DNA of 64,000 nt, taken from contig CAVVPZ010000008.1 of the NCBI GenBank assembly GCA_963750255.1, positions 620,001 to 684,000 on the forward strand, in the 5' to 3' direction. The position numbers were made by a program, and so were the translations under genes. The notes under the pieces were generated by a model. That model worked only from the letters and a program-made list of their open reading frames with translations, was not told where the DNA came from and made no database searches. The DNA is from DATLED01 sp963750255. Lineage in GTDB: Bacteria; Actinomycetota; Acidimicrobiia; Acidimicrobiales; CADCTF01. Below are positions 1 to 8,385 of this stretch, in pieces. Within the stretch, counting starts at the first letter, position 1; the number at the start of each line of letters is the position of its first letter.

Positions 1-314
1 CCAAGACCATCATCGTGACGACCGACGAGGTCCGCGAGGCCCTCGAGGAGCCGTTGTCGGCCATCGTTGATGCCGTGAAGGTGACCCTCGACAAGACCCC
101 GCCCGAGTTGGCGGCCGACATCATGGAACAAGGCATCGTGTTGACCGGCGGCGGCGCCCTCCTCACCGGCCTCGACAGCCGGCTGAGCAGCGAGACCGGA
201 ATGCCCATCGTGGTGGCCGATAACCCGCTGCTCAGCGTGGCTATCGGTGGTGGGCAGTTCCTCGAGGAGTTCGAGGCGCTGAAGGACGTCCTCCTCCCGC
301 CCCATCACTCCTGA
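1..314 (+). CDS. mreB: MreB, C-terminal part (partial at window edge)
   Basis: This is the last ~103 residues of the actin-like cell-shape protein MreB, which polymerises under the membrane and positions the elongation machinery. The visible part has the conserved C-terminal phosphate/adenosine-binding segment GIVLTGGGALLTGLD and the following VADNPLLSVAIGGG stretch. The reading frame is open to the first base, so the gene begins upstream. It is followed after 19 bases by mreC, and the order mreB-mreC-mreD-mrdA-rodA is the classical elongasome operon. The identification is secure. The N-terminal part, including the membrane-binding helix, cannot be judged. Confidence 0.95.
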   Translation, partial: KTIIVTTDEVREALEEPLSAIVDAVKVTLDKTPPELAADIMEQGIVLTGGGALLTGLDSRLSSETGMPIVVADNPLLSVAIGGGQFLEEFEALKDVLLPPHHS

Positions 315-333
315 CGGCTGAGCCGATCGACCG

Positions 334-1168
334 TTGGCTGCGTACCGGCGCCCCGCCCGTTCTCGATTCACCCTTCTGCTCCTAGTGCTGACCTCCATCA
401 CCTTGTTGACCCTCGACTACCGAGGCGCGGGTTCGGGGGTGATCGGGGCGGCCAAGGACGGCGTCCGCGATGCCTTCGGCCCCGTCCAGCGGACCAGCGA
501 CCGCGTGTTCTCCCCGGTCGGCAGCTTCTTCGGCGGCATGATCCACTACGGCGATCTGCAGACGGAGAACGAACGGCTGCGTCAGGAGATCGCTGGCTTG
601 CGCGGCGACGTGTATCGGGCCGACGACGCCGACCGCGAGCGGCGAGCCCTCCTCGATCAACTCGACCTGCCGACGCCTGAGGACATTCCCCGGGTCGACG
701 CTCGGGTGGTCTCGACCAGTCCGAGCAACTTCGCGTACACCGTCGAGATCGACAAGGGCACCAGTTCTGGCATCACCCACGGGATGCCGGTCGTCACCGG
801 CGCCGGTCTCGTGGGTCGGATCGCCGACGTCTCCCGCACCCGGGCCGTCGTCCAACTGGTCACAGACAAGAAGTTCAGCGTCGGCGTGCGCCTGGCCACC
901 AGCGGCGATGTCGGCGTGGCCAACGGAACCGGATCGCAGTCCTCACTCTCGGTCGACCTCATCGATCCGTCGACCGAGGTGCCCGAAGGACGAGATCGTG
1001 GTGACCAGCGGCCTCCAGCAGAGCCAGTTCCCTCCCGGCTATCCGGTCGGGAAAGTCATCAAGAACGGCACGCGGCCCAACGCGCTCCAACAAGACGTCA
1101 CCGTTCGGCCGCTGGCCGACCTCGAGCGGCTCACATTCGTCACCGTGCTGCAGTGGTCGCCCCGATGA
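334..1168 (+). CDS. mreC: MreC rod shape-determining protein (one frameshift)
   Basis: MreC is a bitopic membrane protein linking MreB to PBP2 and RodA. A TTG start gives a short basic N-terminus, one membrane helix at about residues 12-30, a coiled coil at about 75-112 (LQTENERLRQEIAGLRGDV), then the paired beta-barrel domain (DKGTSSGITHGMPVVTGAGLVGR). The frame breaks near 982-988; the next frame continues with DEIVVTSGLQQSQFPPGYPVG and ends at 1168. Reconstructed length is about 277 residues, normal for the family. The stop overlaps the mreD start as ATGA, supporting translational coupling. The break is probably a sequencing indel. Confidence 0.9.
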
Positions 1169-1674
1169 ACGACCTCCGGATTCGTCTCGGCCTTGTCCTC
1201 GGATTCACGCTCATCGTCCACTTGACGCTGCTGAGCCACGTACGGGTTGCGGGCGTGCGACCCGACTCCCTGCTCCTGTTGGCCATCCTCACCGGGCTGT
1301 CATCCGGCTCCGAGCGAGGGGCCGTCGTCGGGTTCGCCGCCGGGCTGCTCGGCGATCTCTTCGTGCAGACCCCGCTCGGTCTCGGCGCCCTCACCTACTG
1401 CCTCGTCGGGTTCGTCGTCGGATCTCTCCAGTCCGGCATTCTCCGGGCCGCGTGGTGGATACCGGTGGCGACCGCCTTCGTGGCCAGCGCTGCGGGCATG
1501 GTGCTCTACGCCCTCCTCGGCGCCACCGTGGGACAAGCGTCGTTCGTCTCGCCCCGTCTCGCGGTGATCGCCGTGCTCGTCGGCGTGATGAACGGAGCGC
1601 TCGCCCCGGCCGGCACCCGTGTCGTCGAGTGGGCACTCCGCCCGGCCACGTCGGCGCGGAGCTATGCCACGTGA
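1165..1674 (+). CDS. mreD: MreD rod shape-determining protein
   Basis: This is a 169-residue hydrophobic protein with about five predicted membrane helices, the usual size and character of MreD. MreD is the integral membrane partner of MreC in the elongasome. Its ATG overlaps the mreC stop as ATGA, and its stop overlaps the GTG start of mrdA as GTGA. The sequence itself is poorly conserved across the family, so the call rests on size, hydrophobicity and its position between mreC and mrdA. The frame is intact. Confidence 0.88.
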   Translation: MNDLRIRLGLVLGFTLIVHLTLLSHVRVAGVRPDSLLLLAILTGLSSGSERGAVVGFAAGLLGDLFVQTPLGLGALTYCLVGFVVGSLQSGILRAAWWIPVATAFVASAAGMVLYALLGATVGQASFVSPRLAVIAVLVGVMNGALAPAGTRVVEWALRPATSARSYAT

Positions 1675-3575
1675 GCGAGAGCCCGAGGCTCCGTCTCGCC
1701 GTGGTCGGCATCATTGTCGTGTCGTTGTTCAGCGCCCTGTTCGCCCGACTCTGGTACCTGCAGGTGCTCGACTCGTCGACCTTCGTGACGGCCGCAGCGA
1801 CCAACCAGATCCGTCTCGTCTACGAAGACGCGCCCCGAGGACGAATTCTCGATCGCAACGGCAAGGTGCTGGTCGACAACCGTCGCACCCAGGCCATCAC
1901 CGTCAACCGCAACCAGTTGCTCAAACTGGACGACGCAGCGGAAGAGGGGGTCAAGGGCCGCCTGGCTGCCCTGTTGAACATCAGCCGGGAGGAACTCGAC
2001 AAACGGATCGCCGATGTGCGCTTCAGCCAGTACAAGCCGATCCCGGTGGCCGAAGGCGACGCGGTACCCGAGGAGCTCTACATCTACGTCCGGGAGCATC
2101 AAGAGGACTTTCCTGCCGTCGAGGCCACGATTCTCTCCGAACGGGCCTATCCGAGCGACCCGCCGACGCTGGCCGCGCACGTCCTCGGCTACGTCGGGGA
2201 GATCAACGACCGCGAACTCGAGAAGCGCAAGCAGGACGGCTATCGACTGGGCGACTCGATCGGGAAGTCGGGCGCCGAGCGGGCCTACGAAGACGTCCTC
2301 CGCGGCCGGCCCGGCGTCACCAAGCTCCAGGTGAACTCGGCCGGACAGGTCGTGAAGGGCGAACCGCTGGCCGTGATCCCGCCGACGCCGGGCCGCGATG
2401 TCACCTTGACCATCGACGCCGACGTCCAGAAGCTGGCCGAGGACTCGCTCATCCGCGGTCTCGAAGCCGCCCGCACCTCCGTCGACCGGTCGGGCGATGG
2501 CCGTCACTTCGAAGCTCCGGCCGGCAGCGTCGTCGTCACTGATCCACGTGATGGGGGGGTCCTGGCCATGGCCTCGTACCCCACCTACAACCCGGCCGAG
2601 TTCGTCAACGGCATCCGGCCCGATGTGTACAGCGCGTTGAACCACCCCGACAGCCACTTTCCGCTCAACAACCGAGCCATCGGTGGTGCCTACGACGCCG
2701 GGTCCACGTTCAAGCTGATCACGGCCGTCGCCGCCCTCGAAACCGGCATGATCCAACCCAACTCCTCGATTACCGACCCGGGCTTCTACAAGGTCAAGAA
2801 CTGCAAGGGCGAGAAGTGCACGTTCTCGAACGCGGGCAAGAAGGCCTACGGGCGCGTCGACCTCCGTCGCGCCATCACGGTCTCGAGCGACACCTACTTC
2901 TACGGCCTCGGCGCCCGGTTCCACCAAGAGTCGGCTTACGACCAAGGACTGCAGCGAACGGCGCGGGCCTTTGGATTCGACGGCCCCACCGGCTTCCCGC
3001 TCGGTGGGGCGGTCGGTCGGATCCCCGATCCCGAGTCGAAGCAGGAACTCTGCAAGAAGATCCGTTGTGTGGACGGGGCTTGGCGGACGGGCGACTCCAT
3101 CAACATGGCCATCGGTCAGGGTGACGTGCTGGTCACGCCTCTGCAGTTGGCCAACGCCTATGCCACCTTCGCCAACGGCGGCACGCTCTATGAGCCCCGC
3201 CTTCGTGCTGACGAGCCGCCCCGGAAGGTCCGCGACGTCGGCATGACCCCCGCCATGCGCCAGCCCATTCTCGACGGGCTGCAGGGGGTCGTCTCCAGGC
3301 AGGAAGGTACCGCCTACTACGCCTTCGCCGGGTTCCCGCTCAACGCGTTCCCCGTGGCGGCGAAGACGGGGACCGCGCAGGTCAACAAGAAGCACGACAC
3401 CGCTGTCTTCGCCGCCTTCGGCCCCGCCAACGACCCGCAGTACGCCGTCAGTGTGGTCATGGAGGAGGCCGGCTTCGGCGGCAGTACGGCCGCGCCCGTG
3501 GCGAGACGCATCTTTCAAGGCATCCAGGGTCAGCCGACCGACGGCAACATCCAACTCGGCCAGGGCACCGACTGA
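1671..3575 (+). CDS. mrdA: Penicillin-binding protein 2 (class B transpeptidase)
   Basis: This is the peptidoglycan DD-transpeptidase of lateral wall synthesis, working with RodA. The GTG start at 1671 is chosen because it overlaps the mreD stop (GTGA) and is followed directly by the membrane anchor (about residues 7-28). Next come the dimerisation domain (APRGRILDRNGKVLVDNR) and the transpeptidase domain with S345-T-F-K348 (catalytic Ser), S405-S-D407 and K565-T-G-T. SxD in place of SxN is normal for PBP2. The length of 634 residues is typical and the frame is intact. The stop lies in a 17-bp tandem duplication shared with the rodA start. Confidence 0.95.
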   Translation: MSESPRLRLAVVGIIVVSLFSALFARLWYLQVLDSSTFVTAAATNQIRLVYEDAPRGRILDRNGKVLVDNRRTQAITVNRNQLLKLDDAAEEGVKGRLAALLNISREELDKRIADVRFSQYKPIPVAEGDAVPEELYIYVREHQEDFPAVEATILSERAYPSDPPTLAAHVLGYVGEINDRELEKRKQDGYRLGDSIGKSGAERAYEDVLRGRPGVTKLQVNSAGQVVKGEPLAVIPPTPGRDVTLTIDADVQKLAEDSLIRGLEAARTSVDRSGDGRHFEAPAGSVVVTDPRDGGVLAMASYPTYNPAEFVNGIRPDVYSALNHPDSHFPLNNRAIGGAYDAGSTFKLITAVAALETGMIQPNSSITDPGFYKVKNCKGEKCTFSNAGKKAYGRVDLRRAITVSSDTYFYGLGARFHQESAYDQGLQRTARAFGFDGPTGFPLGGAVGRIPDPESKQELCKKIRCVDGAWRTGDSINMAIGQGDVLVTPLQLANAYATFANGGTLYEPRLRADEPPRKVRDVGMTPAMRQPILDGLQGVVSRQEGTAYYAFAGFPLNAFPVAAKTGTAQVNKKHDTAVFAAFGPANDPQYAVSVVMEEAGFGGSTAAPVARRIFQGIQGQPTDGNIQLGQGTD

Positions 3576-3600
3576 TGGCGAGCACCGACTGATGGCGAGC
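3567..3600 (+). repeat. 17-bp tandem duplication at the mrdA/rodA junction
   Basis: Two perfect adjacent copies (3567-3583 and 3584-3600) of ACCGACTGATGGCGAGC. Each copy contains TGATG. In the first copy the TGA is the mrdA stop and the overlapping ATG would open a five-codon frame ending at the second TGA. In the second copy the ATG (3592) is the in-frame start of rodA. A single-copy ancestor would have had a direct TGATG overlap. Confidence 0.9.
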
Positions 3601-4738
3601 ACCGTCACCAGGACACCCCCCACGACAAGCGGCGGTGCTGCCTCGCCCTGGCGACACGTCGACCTCAGCCTTGTCGCGGCCGTCCTGGCCCTCGCTTCGT
3701 TCGGCCTCGTGATGATCTACAGCGCGACGCGGACCCGACTCGACGAGGCCGGATCCGACCCTCAGTACTACCTCCAGCGCCAAGCCCTCTTCGTCGCGCT
3801 CGGGATCGGGGTGATGCTGGTCACGTCGGTCATCGACTATCGGACGTTCCGTGACTTCGCCGCGCTCATCTACGCCGGCACCGTCGGGATGCTGATGGGG
3901 GTGGTGGTCTTGGGCGCCGAGCACAAGGGCCAACAAGCCTCGTTCGACCTCGGACCGTTCCAGCTGCAGCCCTCGGAATTCGCCAAGGTCTCGCTCATCG
4001 TCTGCCTCGCCGCCTACGTCTCATCGGCAAGGGGAGATCTCGACGGACGCCGCATGTTGACCGTGCTCGGCCTCGCCGGCGTGCCCATGGGACTCATCTA
4101 CCTCCAGCCCGACCTCGGAACCTCGCTCGTCTTCGGGGCCATCCTCCTCGGCATGCTCCTCGTGTCGGGCGCTCAGGCCCGCCACCTCGTCGCCCTGCTC
4201 CTCGTTGCGGTGATCGCCGTCGTCGCCGTCGTGAACCTGGGCGTGCTCAAGGACTATCAGTACCAGCGGCTGACCTCATTTCTCGAGCCCGAGTCCGACA
4301 CCGGACGGTCGTCGTACAACCTCGCCCAATCCAAGACCGCCATCGGTTCTGGTGGCGTCGCCGGCAAAGGTCTCTTCAAGGGCAGCCAGACCAACTTGTC
4401 CTACGTGCCCGAGCAGCACACCGACTTCATCTTCACCGCCGTGGGGGAGCAGTTGGGCCTCATCGGCTCGGCCCTGCTGCTGGCCGTCTTCGCGCTCGTC
4501 GCCTGGCGCACGTGGAGAGCCGCGGCACTGGCCAGAAGACGTCGCTGGCACGCTGATCTGCGTCGGTGTGCTCGCCATGCTCACGTTCCAGATCTTCGAG
4601 AACGTGGGCATGACCATGGGCATCATGCCCATCACCGGCATCCCCCTGCCCTTCCTCAGCTACGGCGGATCGTCGACCCTGGCCACCTTCGCCGCCCTCG
4701 GCCTCGTCCTCAACGTCCACATGCGCCGCTTCACGTAA
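3592..4738 (+). CDS. rodA: RodA lipid II polymerase, SEDS family (one frameshift)
   Basis: RodA is the SEDS-family peptidoglycan glycosyltransferase that works with PBP2. The protein starts MASTVTRTPPTTSGG and shows about ten membrane helices plus SEDS signatures: QPDLGTSLVFG, the long extracellular loop around YVPEQHTDFIFT, and the C-terminal GIPLPFLSYGGSSTLATF. The frame breaks near 4540 after AWRTWRAAALAR and resumes in the next frame at EDVAGTLICVGVLAML. Reconstructed length is about 381 residues, normal for RodA. The in-frame ATG at 3592 lies in the second copy of the 17-bp repeat. The break is most likely an indel error, since the gene is essential in rod-shaped relatives. Confidence 0.92.
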
Positions 4739-5120
4739 CATGGTTCGCTGCGCCGGTGAGGCTGGCTCCGCTCACGGCGGCTGCTCGCTGGCGCTCCCGA
4801 CGCCGCGACACGGTTCGCTGCGCCGGTGAGGCTGACGCCGCGACACGGTTCGCTGCTCGCTGGCGCTCCCGACGCCGCGGCACGGTTCGCTGCGCCGGTG
4901 AGGCTGGCTCCGCTCCACGGCGGCTGCTCGCTGGCGCTCCCGACGCCGCGACACGGCGGCGGCTGCTCGCTGGCGCTCCCGACGCCGCGACACGGTTCGC
5001 TGCTCGCTGGGCGCTCCCGACGCCGCGACACGGTTCGCTGCTCGCTGGCGCTCCCGACGCCGCGGCACGGTTCCGCTGCGCCGGTGAGGCTGGCTCCGCT
5101 CACGGCGGCGCGCAGAGCTT
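4739..5120. repeat. Mosaic interspersed repeat block between convergent genes
   Basis: About 380 bases built from two recurring modules. Module A contains GCGCCGGTGAGGCTGGCTCC and module B contains GCTCGCTGGCGCTCCCGACG followed by CCGCG(A/G)CACGG. I count six full copies of the GCTCCCGACGCCGCG core and one truncated copy, near 4795, 4835 (truncated), 4865, 4930, 4970, 5010 and 5050. They are joined by TTCGCTG or GGCGGCTG linkers. The copies are near-identical but irregularly spaced, so this is not a CRISPR array. It lies between the rodA stop and the stop of the opposing gene at 5121. Open frames through it are repetitive and arginine-rich, and I do not regard them as coding. Confidence 0.85.
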
Positions 5121-5576
5121 TTACGGAGCGGTCAGCACCTTGGCGGGGAACCAGCCGTTGGGGAGGTCGCTGATCTTCCAGGTGCGGACGTGGAGCCGCA
5201 CCGTCTCGACGGGACTGCCGAGGAGGGGCTCGATCTCCGGAGATTTCGTCCTGAGGGCTTGGTGCACCGCAGCGATCGCCGCTCCGTCGCTCAGCACCTC
5301 GACGTCGGCGATGCCCTGGGCGAAGGGCTCATAAGGGTTGCCCGTCGTGATCGAGACCGCCACGCACGGGTTCTCCCGCAGGTTCGTCATCGTCGTGCCG
5401 TGGGTCTCGAGGATCATGTTGAGGTTGAACAGGCCGTCCTCGACGAAGTACCCGCCGGCCGCCCACGGGACGTTGTTCCGGCAGGTGCTGGTCGTAAGGG
5501 TGCCCACGCTCCGCAACACCTCCCCCAGGCGCGTCGCGATCGTCTGCTCCTCTGTGGTTACCGCCGTGTCGTCCAT
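5121..5576 (-). CDS. Pyridoxamine 5'-phosphate oxidase-fold flavoprotein
   Basis: A 151-residue protein of the PPOX/split-barrel superfamily, which binds FMN or F420 and reduces or oxidises small substrates. The ATG at 5576 gives MDDTAVTTEEQTIATRLGEV. The body shows the split-barrel pattern (VGTLTTST, VPWAAGGYFVEDG, FNLNMILETHGTTMTNLRENP, VAVSITTGNP), consistent with a cofactor-binding half-barrel. The gene is monocistronic and convergent with rodA across the repeat block, and its start is divergent from the radical SAM gene. Substrate and cofactor cannot be read from sequence; in actinobacteria both FMN and F420 users occur in this fold. Confidence 0.75.
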   Translation of the reverse strand: MDDTAVTTEEQTIATRLGEVLRSVGTLTTSTCRNNVPWAAGGYFVEDGLFNLNMILETHGTTMTNLRENPCVAVSITTGNPYEPFAQGIADVEVLSDGAAIAAVHQALRTKSPEIEPLLGSPVETVRLHVRTWKISDLPNGWFPAKVLTAP

Positions 5577-5629
5577 GTCACGAAGTATGCGCCCTTTGTG
5601 CACCTTCCGTCCAGGATCCGAGCCCTCAC

Positions 5630-5635
5630 TACACT
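5630..5635 (+). promoter_or_regulatory. Probable -10 element (TACACT) for the radical SAM operon
   Basis: TACACT lies 10 bases before the ATG at 5646, so a transcript starting about 7 bases downstream would have almost no leader. The same hexamer precedes rplU and obg in this window. No convincing -35 element was seen. Confidence 0.4.
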
Positions 5636-5645
5636 GGGCCGGGAG

Positions 5646-7598
5646 ATGACCTCTTTGTGGCCGAGCATCGAACCCCTGCTGGCCAAGGTGCAGAAGCCCG
5701 CCCGGTACATCGGCGGCGAGGAGGGGGCGATCACCCCCGTCCACGCCCCGCACAAGGCGGCCTGGCTCCTGATCTACCCGGACTCCTATGAGATCGGGCT
5801 CCCCAACCAGGGCCTCCAGATCCTCTACGAGCTGCTCAACGAGCGTGACGACGCCGTGGCCGAGCGGTCCTACGCCCCGTGGACCGACATGGAGCACCAA
5901 CTCCGGAGCCGGCGCTTGCCCCTGTTCAGCGTCGACACCCACCGGGCTGCGGGCGACTTCGACATCCTGGCGTTCAACCTCTCGGCCGAACTCGTTTTCA
6001 CGAACCTCCTCAACTGCGTCGACCTCGCCGGCGTGCCGGTTCGCGCGACCGAGCGGGCCGACGACGCACCGCTCGTCATGGCCGGAGGTCACTGCACATA
6101 CAACCCCGAGCCGCTGGCTGACTTCGTCGACTGCTTCGTGATCGGCGACGGCGAGGAAGTCATCGCCGAGATCACCGAGGTCGTGGCCGAGTGGAAGCGG
6201 GGGGGCAAGACAGCGGGGTCCCGACAGCGAGTCCTGCGGACGCTGGCCGCCGTCCCCGGCGTGTACGTGCCGGCGATGTACGACGTCGAATACGACGGTC
6301 AGCGTCTCGTCGCGGTGACGCCCAAGTACTCCGACGTTCCCGAACGGGTCGAGAAGCGGACCATCGCCGACCTGGGCGAATGGCCGTACCCCAAGCGTCA
6401 ACTGGTACCGCTGACCGAGGTCGTCCACGACCGGCTCAACGTCGAGATCTTCCGTGGATGCACCCGGGGATGCCGGTTCTGCCAGGCGGGCATGATCACC
6501 CGCCCGGTCCGCGAACGTCCGGTGGCCCAGGTGCGTCAGATGATCTCCGACGGACTGGCCCGGACCGGCTACGACGAAGTCGCCCTCACCAGCCTCTCGA
6601 GCGCCGACTACTCCGGGATCGACGAGGTCGTCAAAGGGGTCATCGACGACCCGGCCTGCTCGGGACAGGTCGGCGTGAGCCTGCCCTCGCTCCGCGTCGA
6701 CGCCTACACCGTCGGGTTGGCGGCCGAAATCGCCAAGGTGCGTCGGACCGGGCTGACCTTCGCCCCCGAGGGAGGTACCTGGCGGATCCGCCAAGTCATC
6801 TCCAAGCTCATCCGAGAAGAAGACCTCTACGGAGCGGTCGATTCGGCCTTCTCCCAGGGGTGGCAGCGGGTCAAGCTCTACTTCCTGATCGGACTCCCGA
6901 CCGAGACCGACGAGGACACCCTCGGCATCGCCGAATTGGCCCGCAACTGCGTGGCCATCGGCAAGAAGCACACCAATCGGGTCACCGTCAGCGCGTCGGT
7001 CGGAGGCTTCGTCCCCAAGCCCCAGACCCCCTTCCAGTGGTTCGGCCAGAACACCGAGGATGAGCTGCGCCGCAAGATCAACCTCTTGCGCGACGCGACC
7101 CGCAAGCAGCATGGAGTCCAGCTCAAGTGGCACGACCCCAAGGCGACACTGGCCGAGGGAATCGCCTCCCGCGGCGACCGCCGCATCGGCGCCGTCATCG
7201 AGGCGGTCTGGCGAAACGGCGGCGTCTTCCAGGAGTGGTCGGAGTTCTTCGATGTCGAACTCTGGAAGCAGGCCATGGCCGCGCATGGCCTCGACATCGA
7301 CTGGTACGTGCACCGGCACCGCAGTGAGGACGAGGTGCTCCCTTGGGACCACATCTCGGCTGGCCTCCACAAGGACTTCCTTTGGGGAGATTGGCAAGAC
7401 GCCTTGGCCGCCTCGGGCGTTGAGGACTGCCGCTGGACGCCGTGCTACGACTGTGGCGCCTGCACCGGCTATGGGATCGAACACCGGGTCGCGTCGCCCG
7501 TGCCCCCGGCGGGTGGCTCGCAGGGCACCGGCCAAGACCTCTCGACCGGGGGATTCGTGCCGGTCACGCTGCTGACGCCCAGCGGAACGCGGGCCTGA
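5646..7598 (+). CDS. Radical SAM protein, TIGR03960 family
   Basis: A 650-residue radical SAM enzyme of unknown substrate. The ATG at 5646 is chosen because the sequence from MTSLWPSIEPLLAKVQKPARYIGGE onward matches the family start; the open frame upstream to 5190 is not supported. There is a B12-binding-like N-terminal region (LLIYPDSYEIGLPNQG), then the 4Fe-4S motif C272-TRG-C276-RF-C279. A second cysteine cluster, C600-YD-C603-GA-C606, lies near the C-terminus. In many bacteria this protein is followed by or fused to DUF2344; here DUF2344 is the next gene with one intervening base. The conserved link to RNase E/G and ribosomal genes suggests a role in RNA or ribosome modification, which is inference. 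Confidence 0.9.
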   Translation: MTSLWPSIEPLLAKVQKPARYIGGEEGAITPVHAPHKAAWLLIYPDSYEIGLPNQGLQILYELLNERDDAVAERSYAPWTDMEHQLRSRRLPLFSVDTHRAAGDFDILAFNLSAELVFTNLLNCVDLAGVPVRATERADDAPLVMAGGHCTYNPEPLADFVDCFVIGDGEEVIAEITEVVAEWKRGGKTAGSRQRVLRTLAAVPGVYVPAMYDVEYDGQRLVAVTPKYSDVPERVEKRTIADLGEWPYPKRQLVPLTEVVHDRLNVEIFRGCTRGCRFCQAGMITRPVRERPVAQVRQMISDGLARTGYDEVALTSLSSADYSGIDEVVKGVIDDPACSGQVGVSLPSLRVDAYTVGLAAEIAKVRRTGLTFAPEGGTWRIRQVISKLIREEDLYGAVDSAFSQGWQRVKLYFLIGLPTETDEDTLGIAELARNCVAIGKKHTNRVTVSASVGGFVPKPQTPFQWFGQNTEDELRRKINLLRDATRKQHGVQLKWHDPKATLAEGIASRGDRRIGAVIEAVWRNGGVFQEWSEFFDVELWKQAMAAHGLDIDWYVHRHRSEDEVLPWDHISAGLHKDFLWGDWQDALAASGVEDCRWTPCYDCGACTGYGIEHRVASPVPPAGGSQGTGQDLSTGGFVPVTLLTPSGTRA

Positions 7599-7599
7599 C

Positions 7600-8370
7600 G
7601 TGCGCCTCCGGCTGCGGTTCACCAAGACGGGCAAGATCCGCTGGACGAGCCATCGCGACGTCGCTCGGATGTGGGAGCGCGCCTTCCGGCGCACCAGCCT
7701 GCCCCTGGCGTACTCCGTCGGGTTCTCGCCTCGGCCGAAGGTCAGTTTCGGCTTGGCCCTCTCCACTGGCCATGAATCGGTGGCCGAGTACCTCGACCTC
7801 GAGATCGATGTCGCCGCCATCGACGATCCGGCGCACGCCGCCGCGCTCGAACTCGACAGCCTCCCGGCACGGTTGACGGCCGCCCTGCCCGATGGTCTCG
7901 AGGTCACCGACGTGCGACGCATCGACGAGCGTCGATCGTCGCTGCAACACGAAGTGACCTCGTCGACCTTCGAAATGGTGCTCGCCGGGGGCGACGCCGC
8001 CGAGATCACCAAACTGGTCGCTGACGCCCTCGGCGCCGAGGACATCGTGATCGCCCGCACCCGCAAAGGCCAGACTGTCGACGACGACGTCCGCCCTGGC
8101 ATCGTGGACGCCGTCGTCATCGGCGACCACACCCTCGACGACGGACGCACCGGCGTGTTGGTCTCGGCCGAGTTGGCCACCCAGCCCCGCGGCCTCCGCC
8201 CGGCCGAATTCCTCACCGCCTTGAGTCCTGCGCTCGAGGAGCTCCGGGTCCGCCGGACCCACCAATGGATTTCGCGCGACGACGGCGCGCGGGTTGAACC
8301 TCTCGACGAGGTCACCCCGCTCGACGCCTCTGACGCGCCACCTGCTCCCCAGTACGAGCGGGTGTCATGA
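7600..8370 (+). CDS. DUF2344 / TIGR03936 protein, radical SAM partner
   Basis: A 256-residue protein starting at GTG 7600, one base after the radical SAM stop. The N-terminus MRLRLRFTKTGKIRWTSHRDVARMWERA and the segment GFSPRPKVSFGLALSTGHES are typical of DUF2344, which is found fused to or next to TIGR03960 radical SAM proteins. The tight spacing implies co-translation and a shared function. The residues beyond about 230 are acidic and probably disordered. The biochemical function is unknown. The gene ends 15 bases before the RNase E/G start. Confidence 0.88.
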   Translation: MRLRLRFTKTGKIRWTSHRDVARMWERAFRRTSLPLAYSVGFSPRPKVSFGLALSTGHESVAEYLDLEIDVAAIDDPAHAAALELDSLPARLTAALPDGLEVTDVRRIDERRSSLQHEVTSSTFEMVLAGGDAAEITKLVADALGAEDIVIARTRKGQTVDDDVRPGIVDAVVIGDHTLDDGRTGVLVSAELATQPRGLRPAEFLTALSPALEELRVRRTHQWISRDDGARVEPLDEVTPLDASDAPPAPQYERVS

Positions 8371-8385
8371 GAAGGGACCCCACCA

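Noticed and set aside
1662..3623. A 653-codon minus-strand frame opposite mrdA
   Set aside because: Opposite a fully conserved penicillin-binding protein; composition is typical of antisense GC-rich frames and no family is recognisable.
4660..5103. Repetitive proteins (GSASEQ- and RRRERQRAA-like) encoded in the repeat block
   Set aside because: The frames arise from the repeated DNA modules, change with single-base differences between copies and have no start signals.
4739..5120. CRISPR array
   Set aside because: Repeats are interspersed with other repeats rather than unique spacers, spacing is irregular, and no cas genes are present.
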